A stretch of 64,000 nt of DNA from Nocardia flavorosea NBRC 108225 (GCF_001613385.1 NZ_BDCG01000001.1:1-64000), one strand, 5' to 3'; positions 39,786-48,666 are shown, counted from the first letter of the stretch. Program-made: numbers and translations. The notes: generated by a model not told the origin, from the letters alone.

Positions 39786-41510
39786 ATGGTGAAAAAAATG
39801 CCCCCGCTCGTACCCGCCCACGACACGATCGTCGATCTTCTCGTCATCGGTTCGGGTACCGGGATGTCCGCCGCGCTCGCCGCGAAGGAACTGGGACTGT
39901 CGGTGGTGATCGCGGAGAAGACGGCCTACGTCGGCGGTTCGACCGCGCGTTCCGGCGGGGCCTTCTGGATACCGGGCAGTTCGATCCTGCCGGAACCGCG
40001 CGACCAGGGAGTGACCGAGGCCGGGACCTACCTGCAGGCCGTCGTCGGGGATTCGGCCCCGGCCGAACGCGGCACCGCCTTCCTGAACGCGGGCGCCGAA
40101 ACCGTGGCGATGCTGGAGCGGGCGACGCCGATGCGTTTCTTCTGGGCCGAGGGCTATTCGGATTACCATCCCGAGAAACCTGGCGGCCGGGCCGCGGGCC
40201 GCACCTGCGAATGCCGTCCGTTCAACGCCTCGGTGCTGGGCGAGCAGCGGCCCAGACTACGGCCTGGCGTGATGAAGGCGTCGCTACCGATGCCCGTGAC
40301 AGGCGCCGACTACAAGTGGATGAACCTCGTCGCGCGCAAGCCGCTGAAGGCCCTGCCGCGCATAGTCCGGCGGGCGGCACTCGGCATCGGCGGCATGCTC
40401 ATCGGGCGGGAATACCTGGCCGGCGGGCAGGCGCTCGCCGCGGGTCTGTTCGCGGGTGTCCTGCGCGCAGGGATACCGGTGTGGACCGAGACGAGCCTGG
40501 TGCGGCTGGTGCACGACGGGGGCCGGGTCTCCGGAGCCGTGCTGCGACAGGGCGAGCGCGAGGTCACCGTACGGGCCCGCCGCGGTGTCGTACTGGCAGC
40601 CGGCGGTCTCGACCACGATATCGACGCCCGGCACAAGTACCAGTCCCCGACGCTGGCCCCGCACGCCAGTCTCGGCGCCGAGGGGAACACCGGCGACGCC
40701 ATTGAAGCGGCGCGGGAACTCGGCGCCGATACCGTCTCCATGGACCAGGCCTGGTGGTTCCCCGCCTTCGCACCCCTGCCCGGTGGTGCACCCGCGGTGA
40801 TGCTCGCGGAACGCTCGCTGCCGGGTTCGTTCATCGTCGACCAGACGGGCCGGCGGTTCATCAACGAAGCCACCGACTACATGACCTTCGGCCAGCGGGT
40901 GCTGGCCCGCGAGCAGGCCGGCGACCCGGTCACCGAGATGTGGCTGATCTTCGACCAGCGCTACCGCAACAGCTACATCATGGCCGGCGGCCTCTTCCCC
41001 CGGCAGCCGCTACCGGAGGCCTGGTACGAGGCGGGTATCGCGCACCGCGCCGACGCCCCGGCCGCACTGGCCGAGGCCATCGGTGTGCCGGTGGATGCGT
41101 TCACCGACACCTTCGCTCAGCACAACGACTATGCCGATGACGGGAAGGATCCCGAATTCGACCGCGGTGCAAGCGCTTACGACCGTTACTACGGCGACCC
41201 CACGGTGACGCCGAACCCGAACCTGTCCGCGCTGGGCAGCGCGCCCTATTACGCGGTGAAGATGATCCTCAGCGACCTCGGCACCTGCGGCGGTGTCGTC
41301 GCCGACGAGCACGCACGAGTGCTGCGAGAGGACGGAAGTCTCATCGAGGGCCTGTATGCCATCGGCAATACAGCGGGCAACGCCTTCGGTGCGTCCTACC
41401 CCGGCGCCGGCGCCACCATCGGGCAGGGTCTAGTCTACGGCTACATCGCCGCCCGGCACGCCGCGGCACATGGCGCGGCCGAAACCGTGGCACCCGCATC
41501 CGGCGAGTAG
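39786..41510 (+). CDS. kstD: 3-ketosteroid Delta1-dehydrogenase (KstD-type)
   Basis: 574 residues from ATG 39786 (CCAGGA five bases upstream; ATG 39768 possible). Features are the FAD motif LLVIGSGTGMSAALAAKELG, the ring-contact GGSTARSGGAFWIPG, a central FINEATDYMTFG segment with an active-site-like Tyr, and the C-terminal ASYPGAGATIGQGLVYGYIAARHA. The Tyr-x3-Gly in YPGAG matches the residues that bind the C3 carbonyl in KstD. Length is within the KstD range (about 510-575). It is the most canonical of the three KstD-type proteins and is probably controlled by the divergent IclR. Expected reaction: 1,2-desaturation of a 3-ketosteroid. Confidence 0.9.
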   Translation: MVKKMPPLVPAHDTIVDLLVIGSGTGMSAALAAKELGLSVVIAEKTAYVGGSTARSGGAFWIPGSSILPEPRDQGVTEAGTYLQAVVGDSAPAERGTAFLNAGAETVAMLERATPMRFFWAEGYSDYHPEKPGGRAAGRTCECRPFNASVLGEQRPRLRPGVMKASLPMPVTGADYKWMNLVARKPLKALPRIVRRAALGIGGMLIGREYLAGGQALAAGLFAGVLRAGIPVWTETSLVRLVHDGGRVSGAVLRQGEREVTVRARRGVVLAAGGLDHDIDARHKYQSPTLAPHASLGAEGNTGDAIEAARELGADTVSMDQAWWFPAFAPLPGGAPAVMLAERSLPGSFIVDQTGRRFINEATDYMTFGQRVLAREQAGDPVTEMWLIFDQRYRNSYIMAGGLFPRQPLPEAWYEAGIAHRADAPAALAEAIGVPVDAFTDTFAQHNDYADDGKDPEFDRGASAYDRYYGDPTVTPNPNLSALGSAPYYAVKMILSDLGTCGGVVADEHARVLREDGSLIEGLYAIGNTAGNAFGASYPGAGATIGQGLVYGYIAARHAAAHGAAETVAPASGE

Positions 41511-41904
41511 CCGGGCGGTCGTCTGTATGGCCGGGGCCGGGCCGCGATCTGTACGAGTCGAGACCCGGTCCTGGGCAGGCCCCGGCGCCGTCCTCGGGTG
41601 GCCTCTCACTTGCTGGGAGGGTTGCTGCCGCTGCACTGGCAGACCATGGCGTGGGCGAGCAGCCAGGTCAGGGCGGCGGTGATTCCCGGGGCGGCGAATA
41701 CAGCTGTCCGACCGTCGAGTGACGGAGCCCCGCTCCCGGCCGGCCGCGTTCCGGGTGCGCCCGGATGTGCTGTCGGCGCGGCCCGGTTTGTGCTCTGCGG
41801 CCGAGGTGGCCGGCGGGATTCCGACGTGCGCGGTGATGTGTGCGGAGTGGGCCGGATGCGTACGGCATCCGGCTCCCACGCGTGCACAGTGCTGGAGTAG
41901 CAGG
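41511..41904. other. Intergenic stretch between convergent genes
   Basis: 394 bases between the kstD-type gene (+) and an SDR gene (-). No domain is recognisable in any frame. A 5-bp hairpin CTGCC...GGCAG near 41626-41643 is too weak to call a terminator. Confidence 0.4.
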
Positions 41905-42705
41905 TCACATATGCGAGCCGCCGTCGACCCGGACTTCTGTCCCGGTGACGAAATAGGCGTCCGGTGAACCCAGCATGGCCACCACCGAGGCCACCGCATC
42001 CGGACCGGCAAAGATCGCGCCGCCGTCGAGCGGTAGCGCCGGTGACGCTTTGGCGAACATTCCGAAGTCGACGTCCTCGGGCAGTCCGGGGCCGATGCTC
42101 TGTTTGGCCGCGCCGGTGCCGTCGGTCATTCCGGAGGAAATCGAACCGGGCTGTACGGCGTTGAACCGGATCCCCTGTTTGCTGAACTCCAGGGCCAAGG
42201 CGTGGGTCATCGCCTGGATACCGCCCTTGGACGCGGCGTAGGCGGACATATAGGGATGCGCGAAGGCCGCCGATGTCGAACTGAAGTTCACCACCGCCGG
42301 GCCCACGCCCTGCCGCAACGCGGCGATCGATTCCCGGGTCACCAGGAACGTGCCGACGAGATTGATACGCACCACCTGCTCGAAATCGGCGAGGGTGGTC
42401 TGCTCGAAATGGGCCGAGCGCAGCACACCGGCCGCGTTGACGAGGGTGTCCAGGCCGCCGAGCCGCTGCACCGCGTCGGCGACACCGGCCCGGACCGACT
42501 CTTCGTCGGCGATATCCATGGTCAGGGTGGTCAGTGCGGTGGAGTCCGCCTTGCCGGCGGTATCCCGCAGGCCGGCCTCGCTGATATCCGCCGCGACCAC
42601 CTGGCCGCCTTCCTCCAGGATGCGTAGTACGCAGGCCTGGCCGATACCCGACCCGCCACCCGTGATCAGAACTCGACGGCCGGTATACCGCTGGAGAACG
42701 CCCAT
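41905..42705 (-). CDS. SDR oxidoreductase
   Basis: 266 residues with TGGGSGIGQA, the catalytic YAASK preceded by VNFSSTSA, and VTGTEVRVDGG at the end. The structural NNAG is NAAG here (LVNAAGVL), a tolerated variant. ADISE after strand 2 suggests NAD+. It has an insertion around GPGLPEDVDFGMFAKASPALPL before the last helix, the substrate lid. It stands alone on the - strand, divergent from the thioesterase gene. Role inferred: oxidation of an alcohol intermediate. Confidence 0.88.
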   Translation of the reverse strand: MGVLQRYTGRRVLITGGGSGIGQACVLRILEEGGQVVAADISEAGLRDTAGKADSTALTTLTMDIADEESVRAGVADAVQRLGGLDTLVNAAGVLRSAHFEQTTLADFEQVVRINLVGTFLVTRESIAALRQGVGPAVVNFSSTSAAFAHPYMSAYAASKGGIQAMTHALALEFSKQGIRFNAVQPGSISSGMTDGTGAAKQSIGPGLPEDVDFGMFAKASPALPLDGGAIFAGPDAVASVVAMLGSPDAYFVTGTEVRVDGGSHM

Positions 42706-43071
42706 ATCGGTTTGCTCCTGTGCTCAGGGGCGGAACTCACTCGGCGGTGCCGCCCGGACTGCCGAGAGTGGCACAGCCCTGACGGGATAGGGCCAACTGG
42801 TTCCGCTCAGCGGGTACGGACCGATCTCCAGGCGGACCTGGGCCGGAACCGTCGCAGGGCGCAGGTAGGAGCCATCTCCACTGGGCATCCCGCCGTGCCC
42901 GGACCGGGGCTCCGATTCCTTTGCCGACCTGCCCGCTGTCCGGAGGGGATAGGAAACTCCTGGATCCGTATGGCCGTTGGGGCAGGCGTCCGAGGCCGCG
43001 GTCGACGGATGCCGTTTCGGTGAGCGGGCACCCGCGGGCGGAGACGATCGGGCGTAACGGAGGATCGGGGC
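42706..43071. other. Divergent intergenic region
   Basis: 366 bases between an SDR (-) and a thioesterase (+). No gene is recognisable. It presumably holds both promoters, but no clear -10/-35 or operator palindrome stands out. Confidence 0.4.
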
Positions 43072-43575
43072 ATGGGACAAGGTCTTCCGACAGCTCAGCA
43101 GATCCGTGAGATTCCGGCCGCGCTCGCCGCGGCGGTGACCGGCCGCGAGATCGACAACAACGGTCATATGAATGTGGTGCACTACCTGGCTCTCGGTTCA
43201 CAGGCCGCGGATGTGCTGATGCGCGAGCTGGGGGTGGACGACAGCTACCGCGAGGACCGGCGGCTGGGCGTGTTCACCGCCGAACACCATCTGGTCTACT
43301 ACAGCGAACTACGCGAAGGCGATCCGTTCACCGTGCACGTCCGGGTCCTCGAACGCAGCGATAAAGCGATGCACCTGATGGCATTCCTGGTCGACGACAA
43401 GCGTGACAAACTGTCCAACACGCTCGAGATCATGCTCGTGCACGTCGATCTCGACGAGCGCCGCGCAAGCCCCCTACCCGGCGACCTCGCGGCCGCCCTC
43501 GATCGCAAGATCGCCGACGATGGGGCGCTGACCTGGCCGGCGCCGACCTGCGGTTCGCTGCGTATCCGGCGCTGA
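43072..43575 (+). CDS. Hotdog-fold acyl-CoA thioesterase
   Basis: 167 residues of the 4-hydroxybenzoyl-CoA thioesterase type. The active-site region is TGREIDNNGHMNVVHYLALG, with Asp/Asn-Gly-His-Met-Asn before the long hotdog helix. The strands HHLVYYSELREGDPFTVHVRV and MHLMAFLVDD follow. Thioesterases of this kind release CoA from dead-end or bulky acyl-CoA esters, which would relieve CoA trapping in the steroid/CoA pathway. It is convergent with the sugar-enzyme gene that follows and is separated from it by a strong hairpin. Confidence 0.85.
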   Translation: MGQGLPTAQQIREIPAALAAAVTGREIDNNGHMNVVHYLALGSQAADVLMRELGVDDSYREDRRLGVFTAEHHLVYYSELREGDPFTVHVRVLERSDKAMHLMAFLVDDKRDKLSNTLEIMLVHVDLDERRASPLPGDLAAALDRKIADDGALTWPAPTCGSLRIRR

Positions 43576-43737
43576 CCGCCAGGAAGCCCGGGCCGCGAGC
43601 ACGCCAGTCGGGTTCGTGGTCGACGTCGTCGGTGTTGCGTGTCCGTCCCGGTATCCGCTGATGATGGCCGGGGTCCGCGGCGGCGGATCGCCCGAACGCC
43701 TGTGCGGAACCGATGGAGATCATGGTGCCACAAACCG

Positions 43738-43777
43738 AAGGGCTTATCGCTGCCGGTATCGGCAGCGATAAGCCCTT
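43738..43777. terminator. Perfect 18-bp hairpin between convergent genes
   Basis: AAGGGCTTATCGCTGCCG (43738-43755), loop GTAT and CGGCAGCGATAAGCCCTT (43760-43777) pair without mismatch. The position between the thioesterase (ends 43575, +) and the aminotransferase-like gene (ends 43797, -) suits a bidirectional terminator. The - strand gene ends 20 bases from it. Confidence 0.85.
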
Positions 43778-43796
43778 GTCCGGGACTCGACTCGGC

Positions 43797-45020
43797 TCAG
43801 TCGGTGGCCGATATATGGCCGCTTGCGAATTCGTGAACGGTGGCGACGACGTGGTCGAGTTCTTCGGCGGTCATGCCGTGGCTCATGCCCAGCGACATAC
43901 CGCGTTCGAAGACCTCGTCGGCGTTCGGCAGACCGCCCTCGGGCACCCGGTATTCGACGCCGCGCATCATCGGATGCCGGGTGACGTTGCCGCTCCAGAC
44001 CGTGCGGGTGTCGATACCCGCGGCCTCCAGGTGTCCTTGCAGATCGGAGCGGGCGAATCCGGCGTCCTCGCGGATGGTGACCGGGTAGCACAGCCACGCG
44101 GTGTGGAAATCTGGGTTCTGCCGGGGCAGCCGGAACAGGGACGGGTAGGCGCCGAAGGCACCGTTGAAGGCATCGAAGATTTCGGCGCGGCGCTGGTAGT
44201 TCTTATCGAGTTTGGACAGCTGGACGAGGCCGAAGGCGGCACCGAGTTCCGAAGGTTCGAAGTTCCAGGGGAGTACGTCGAAAATGAAATCGTTGTCGTA
44301 GGCGACGCCGTCGAGATCTTCGCGGAAGACACGTCCGGTGCGGGCGGCCTGCGAGCCGAAGAGGTGCGGTTCGGAGCGCCGGCCCCAGCGGCGCAGCATA
44401 AGACCCTTGTCGCGGAGCTTCTCGTCGTCGACGCAGACCATGCCACCGTTGCCCGCACAGGTGATGATGTGGGACATCGCGAAGCTGGTGACGGTGATAT
44501 CGGAACGGCTGCCGGTCTTGGTGCCGCGCAGCGTGGTGCCGATGCAATCGCAGGAGTCTTCGATGATCTTCAGGCCGTGCCGGTCGGCGATATCGCGGAT
44601 GGCGTCCCAGTCAGGAGCGTTGCCGGCGAGATTCGGTAGCAGGATGGCCTTGGTCTTATCGGTGATCAGCGCCTCGATGGCCGCGGGGTCGGCGTTGTAG
44701 GTATCGGGTTCGACGTCGACGAACACCGGGATCCAGCCGCCGCGGACGATGGGGGAGGCGTCGGTGGAGAAGGTCAGTGGCGAGGTGATGACCTCGGCGC
44801 CCTTGGGCAGGTCCAGCAGTTCCAGGGCGAGGTAGAGCGCCGAGGAGCCGGAGTTGCACATCAGCCCGAGCTTTTTACCGTAGAGTTCGGCGACACGGCG
44901 TTCCATCTCGGCGACATTCTTGCCGATCTTGAGCGCGTACGGCCCGCCCTGCAATACCTCCAGGCAGGCGTTGATCTCCGCTTCGTCGTGGACGCTGCGT
45001 GCATAGATGACCCTGGTCAC
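43797..45020 (-). CDS. DegT/DnrJ/EryC1-family PLP protein, 3-dehydratase-like (Lys replaced by His)
   Basis: 407 residues from GTG 45020 (GAGGAGA upstream). It has the fold of sugar aminotransferases: PLP-phosphate loop NSGSSALYLAL, aspartate in IIEDSCDCIG (Asp155), and the region SFAMSHIITCAGNGGMV, where the Schiff-base Lys should stand. At that point the residue is His184. A His in this place is the hallmark of PLP-dependent sugar 3-dehydratases such as ColD and the E1/RfbH enzymes, which remove a 3-OH instead of transaminating. It lies alone among catabolic genes; no sugar-nucleotide genes are nearby. The function is therefore a deoxysugar step or something new. Confidence 0.85.
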   Translation of the reverse strand: MTRVIYARSVHDEAEINACLEVLQGGPYALKIGKNVAEMERRVAELYGKKLGLMCNSGSSALYLALELLDLPKGAEVITSPLTFSTDASPIVRGGWIPVFVDVEPDTYNADPAAIEALITDKTKAILLPNLAGNAPDWDAIRDIADRHGLKIIEDSCDCIGTTLRGTKTGSRSDITVTSFAMSHIITCAGNGGMVCVDDEKLRDKGLMLRRWGRRSEPHLFGSQAARTGRVFREDLDGVAYDNDFIFDVLPWNFEPSELGAAFGLVQLSKLDKNYQRRAEIFDAFNGAFGAYPSLFRLPRQNPDFHTAWLCYPVTIREDAGFARSDLQGHLEAAGIDTRTVWSGNVTRHPMMRGVEYRVPEGGLPNADEVFERGMSLGMSHGMTAEELDHVVATVHEFASGHISATD

Positions 45021-45204
45021 GATAGATCTCCTCGTAGTGAAACCGGAAAGGGAAATGTCGCCTGGTGTGGCGTCTCGCCCGGCTCCTGTCCGCTCGCAGC
45101 GCAAGTGGCCAGTGCCGGTGATGCTGCCGGGTCCGGAAACGAACCCGGTGCGGCCGGCGTGATCCGCCGGCCGTGATGTCGCGGTGTGTGCCGTGCCGAG
45201 GACT

Positions 45205-46500
45205 TCATCCGTCGGCGAGGTGATCACGCAGGGTGGTGCCCCGGTACTTCGTGCGCAGCAGGCCACGGTCCTGCAGCCGGGGTACGACCTCGCCCACGAA
45301 TATGTCGAGCCCGAGTGGCAGGTCGGCGGGGAGCACGATGAATCCGTCGGCGGCGCCGGCCTCGAACCATCGCTGCAGGTCGTCGGGGACCGTATCGGGC
45401 GAACCGACGAGCGTACGGTGACCGATGCTGAGCCCCACCCGCTGGGCGAGCTGGCGAACGGTCAGTTTCTCCCGCAGAGCGACCTCGGTCAGCAGGGTCG
45501 GCCGGCCCAGACTGGCGTTGCCGGGCAACGAGTCCCGCAGATCCGGGAAGGGTTTGTCGAGGTCGAACCGGGACAGATCGATACCGCCGAAGGTCTGGTT
45601 CAAGAACTTCAGGGTGGTCTGCTCGCTGATCAGCGACCCCAGTTCGAGCCCGAGATCGCGGGCTTCCTCATCGGTACGGGCGATGATCGGGGTGACACCC
45701 GGGAGTACCTTGACCGCCGAGCGTTCCCGGCCCGCGGCTTCCGCGAGCGTGCGCATGCCGTCGGCGAATTCGAGCGGGACATCGATCGAATGCTGTGTCG
45801 CGAACACCAGGTCGGCCACCCGGGCGCCGAGTTTCATCCCGGTCGGTGAGGAGCCCGCCTGCGCGAGCGGGATCCGGCCTTGCGGGGAACGTGGGATCGT
45901 GAGCGGTCCCGCAACATCGAAGTACTGTCCGTGATGGTCGATGCGGTGCAGCTTCGCCCGGTCGACCCAGATCCCGGCCTCCCGATCGGCGACGATGGCA
46001 TCCGGTTCCCAGCCGTCCCAGAGCGCCCGGACGATATCGACGAATTCTTCGCCGCGCACATAGCGGTCTGTGTGTTCGGGCAGCCCGGCCGCACCGTAGT
46101 TCTCGGCGGCGGCCGGAATAGCGGTGGTCGCCACATTCCAGCCGGCGCGGCCGTCGCTGAGGTGGTCCAATGTCGCGAACTGCCGCGCGACCGTGAAGGG
46201 ATCGTTGTAGGTGGTCGAACTCGTACCGATCAAACCGATGCGGTCGGTGACCACCGACAGCGCGGAAAGGATCGGCAGTGGATCGGGACGATCGGTGGCA
46301 TGGGTTTCGATCGCGGTCGACAGATTCAATGCGTCTGCGATGAAGAACGCGTCGAAACAGCCGCGTTCGGCCGTCCGGGCGAGATGTGCCCAATGGCCGA
46401 AGGTGTGCATCCGGTCCGGGGCGGTGCGCGGCGACCGCCAGACCGACTGGCCGACGCCGACTCCCTGTGCGAATACGGCCAAATGCATGAGTCTGCTCAT
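45205..46500 (-). CDS. LLM-class flavin monooxygenase (NtaA/SnaA/DszA family)
   Basis: A 431-residue luciferase-like TIM-barrel enzyme using reduced FMN. Typical segments are WRSPRTAPDRMHTFGHWAHLARTAERGCFDAFFIADAL, GLIGTSSTTYNDPFTVARQFATLDHLSDGRAGWNVATT and RGEEFVDIVRALWDGWEPDA (given here in shorter form: DRMHTFGHWAHLARTAERG, TSSTTYNDPFTVAR, RGEEFVDIVRALWDGW). The family oxidises aminopolycarboxylates, thiophene sulfones, pristinamycin or ketones. It needs a separate flavin reductase, not seen here. It is followed (78 bases) by no closer - strand partner than the aldo-keto reductase upstream, with which it may be transcribed. Confidence 0.9.
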   Translation of the reverse strand: MSRLMHLAVFAQGVGVGQSVWRSPRTAPDRMHTFGHWAHLARTAERGCFDAFFIADALNLSTAIETHATDRPDPLPILSALSVVTDRIGLIGTSSTTYNDPFTVARQFATLDHLSDGRAGWNVATTAIPAAAENYGAAGLPEHTDRYVRGEEFVDIVRALWDGWEPDAIVADREAGIWVDRAKLHRIDHHGQYFDVAGPLTIPRSPQGRIPLAQAGSSPTGMKLGARVADLVFATQHSIDVPLEFADGMRTLAEAAGRERSAVKVLPGVTPIIARTDEEARDLGLELGSLISEQTTLKFLNQTFGGIDLSRFDLDKPFPDLRDSLPGNASLGRPTLLTEVALREKLTVRQLAQRVGLSIGHRTLVGSPDTVPDDLQRWFEAGAADGFIVLPADLPLGLDIFVGEVVPRLQDRGLLRTKYRGTTLRDHLADG

Positions 46501-46578
46501 GGGACCGGTCTCCTTTCTTCGAATGCGGCCTGCCGGCAGAGGTCGGCGCTCGTGTGGTCTCGAGAATCACCTTGTCGG

Positions 46579-47181
46579 TCAGGGGCCGGTCTCATCCGGT
46601 GCGTTGAGCAGGGCCATTTCGTCGGGTGTGAGTGTCAGTGAGATCGCGGCAACCGAATCGAGGACCGACTCGGGCCGGGACGCGCCGGGTATCGGGATGA
46701 CGACCGGGGACTGGTGGAGCTGCCAGGCGAGAGCGACCTGATGAATGCTCACGCCGCGGGCTCGAGCGACCTCGGCAAAGGGCGAACCGCCGTCCCCGAG
46801 ACTCTTGGCCTGCCGCATTCCGCCGAAGGGGCCCCACGACAGGAAGGCGAGTCCGCGCTCCTCGCACGCCCGGATCTCCCGCTCCGAAGCCCGCGCGCCC
46901 GGTGAGTATTCGTTCTGCACCGATACCAGTGCGTCGGGACCGGGCCAGGAGCGCAGCGCGTCCATCAGTGCCAGCTCGTTCACTCCGTCGCCGCCCCCTG
47001 CCGGGCCGTACACATCCGCAGTGTCGAACAGCCGGACGCCGGCGTCGAGGGCGGCATGAACCGTCCGTCGCCCGCGGTCGACGTCGTAGCCGGCCACCTG
47101 GGTGATCGTCATGGCGCCGAATCCGATCGCCGGCACCGTGAGATCGCCCAGTTTCCGGTGCGGCAACGAGGTAGCGCTCAT
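46579..47181 (-). CDS. Aldo/keto reductase with internal deletion (probably inactive)
   Basis: 200 residues, well short of the usual 280-330. The N-terminus is normal (KLGDLTVPAIGFGAMTI, catalytic Asp53 and Tyr58 in LFDTADVYG). After ALMDALRSWPG the sequence jumps straight to VSVQNEYSPGARASEREI, a segment normally about 100 residues further on. The strand with the catalytic Lys (TKxG) and the one with the active-site His are missing. The C-terminal NADPH-binding half (GVSIHQVALAWQL, VVIPIPGASRPESVLDS) is intact. An in-frame deletion is the simplest explanation. It overlaps the SDR start by four bases, so it is still translated. Confidence 0.8.
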   Translation of the reverse strand: MSATSLPHRKLGDLTVPAIGFGAMTITQVAGYDVDRGRRTVHAALDAGVRLFDTADVYGPAGGGDGVNELALMDALRSWPGPDALVSVQNEYSPGARASEREIRACEERGLAFLSWGPFGGMRQAKSLGDGGSPFAEVARARGVSIHQVALAWQLHQSPVVIPIPGASRPESVLDSVAAISLTLTPDEMALLNAPDETGP

Positions 47182-47900
47182 TTGCCGACCGTCGTCCAGC
47201 CACCGTCTACCGGCAGGCATACACCGGTGACAAAGGTGGCGTCGAGTGCGAGATTTTCGATCGAACGGGCCATTTCGTCCGGAGTGCACAAGCGACCCAG
47301 CGGTGTCCGTGCCTCCGTAGCCGATATGTCGTAGCCGTTGTCGATGAGGTCCTGGACCATCGGCGTTCGCGTATGGCCGGGCGCGACACTGGTGACGCGG
47401 ATCAGGGGCGCCCACTCCATGGCGAGGTTGCTGGTGAGCTGGCGCACCGCGGCTTTGGCGGTACCGTAGTCGGCTTGCCGGTGCCAGCCGCCGTAGGCAG
47501 TGGTCGACGAGATCGTGACGATCGATCCGTTCGTGCCGTCCGCCAGCAGCGGTCGTGCGAACGCGGAGGCCACGAGAAAGGTCCCCAGGACATGCACGTC
47601 GAAGAGACGGCGGAGACGTTCGGGATCGAGTTCCAATGCCGGAACGAAGGATCCACGGATTCCGTGGCTGGTCACCAGCACATCGGGAGCCGGCGACTGT
47701 GCGGAGGCCTGCGCCATCGCCGACTCCACCGCACCGCGGTCGGTCACATCCACCCGGTAGTAGTCCACCCCCTCGCGGGCCGGTGCGGACTCGCCGAGAT
47801 CGAAAACACTCACCTTCAGACCCCGGTCGAGGAATCGTTCGACGACGGCGGCGCCGATTCCGCCGGCTCCGCCGGTGACGACGGCATGGTGTGCGACCAC
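47178..47900 (-). CDS. SDR oxidoreductase
   Basis: 240 residues from GTG 47900, with AGGAG eight bases upstream. It carries TGGAGGIGAA, the catalytic YGTAK preceded by IVTISSTTA, and FVTGVCLPVDGG at the end. The usual NNAG is replaced by SHG (VLVTSHGIRG), an uncommon variation in the structural motif. It is co-translated with the shortened aldo-keto reductase. Substrate unknown; the FDLGE after strand 2 suggests NAD+. Confidence 0.87.
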   Translation of the reverse strand: MVAHHAVVTGGAGGIGAAVVERFLDRGLKVSVFDLGESAPAREGVDYYRVDVTDRGAVESAMAQASAQSPAPDVLVTSHGIRGSFVPALELDPERLRRLFDVHVLGTFLVASAFARPLLADGTNGSIVTISSTTAYGGWHRQADYGTAKAAVRQLTSNLAMEWAPLIRVTSVAPGHTRTPMVQDLIDNGYDISATEARTPLGRLCTPDEMARSIENLALDATFVTGVCLPVDGGWTTVGK

Positions 47901-48666
47901 GATTGCTACTCCTAGTTTTTTTAAAGCCGTTGTCCCCAGTCACTTTCGGATACGTCGCCGAAGGATTCGCTGCGCCGCCGTGCCGTGGGCGGGCTCGAAC
48001 TCGCCGGCAGCAACAGTGGCGTTTCGCGCTGATCGAACGACTCCCGCCGGGGCCGGTGCCGGGGCGATCCGCCGGACGGGGTGAAACCTATTACCGGTAC
48101 TGGTGGGCAGCAACCGAGGTTTCCACAGGGCGGAACACCACGATCGGCTTCAGCGCGCGGGCACGGCGACCTCGTCGCGCAGATCCTCGCCGCACAGCGC
48201 TACGGCCTGGTGCGATCCGAGCATCCGGCCGCAGATTTACTGCCCGCCGCATGAATTCGCGCATTCGCTGATCGACAGCCGCTCGGCTCAGGGGCGCCCG
48301 CAACGCCATATCGCAGGAGATCGCCGAACTCTCGGCGCGTAGCGGCTCATCGGGAAGACACTTCGCCGATCTTCTCGTCTGATCCCGGAGACGAACGGCC
48401 GCTGGCCCCCACAGCGAAATCGGTCTCGATCCCGCCGGGCGATGAGGGCCTGAGCACGGACCGTACCGGTACCGCCGGTGCCCATTCAGTGGAAAGACCG
48501 GCGGACGCAGCGGGGTACCCGCGTCATGATCGAGAGGGTACGGTCTCGCCCAGTGTGCCGCCTGTGTACCGGCGACTCACGAATGCCACCTGCGGGGCCG
48601 GTCGCCGGAAACCATCTGGAAATTGTTCATCCAATCCAATCCAATCCAATCGGAACGGCAGGCTCT
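47901..48666. other. 766-base intergenic stretch, no gene recognised
   Basis: Divergent region between an SDR (-) and a barrel protein (+). A seven-T run follows the SDR site (47919-47925 area). In one + frame near 48150-48230 the words ARGHGDLVAQILAAQRYG resemble the end of a GntR FCD domain, but no flanking homology supports a relic. A pentanucleotide tandem repeat lies at 48631-48650. Confidence 0.4.
48631..48650. repeat. Tandem CCAAT repeat (4 units)
   Basis: Four exact copies of CCAAT in a row, ending 16 bases before the ATG at 48667, where a promoter spacer or ribosome-binding region would be expected. No Shine-Dalgarno sequence better than CGGAACGG follows. Pentanucleotide tracts can change length by slipped-strand replication, and such a change would alter expression of the next gene. 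Confidence 0.85.

Noticed and set aside
41606-41908. A 100-codon - strand frame with a hydrophobic end
   Set aside because: Poor codon usage, Pro/Arg-rich first part and no homology or ribosome-binding site.
43072-43575. The hotdog protein as a dehydratase (MaoC type)
   Set aside because: It has the DNNGHMN thioesterase-type motif and lacks the hydratase Asp-x4-His pattern.
48150-48240. GntR FCD-like words in an intergenic region
   Set aside because: Only about 18 residues look suggestive and no flanking HTH or helix pattern supports a relic.
48631-48650. CCAAT repeat as a CRISPR or integration hallmark
   Set aside because: Units are only five bases, there are no spacers and no cas or integrase genes.
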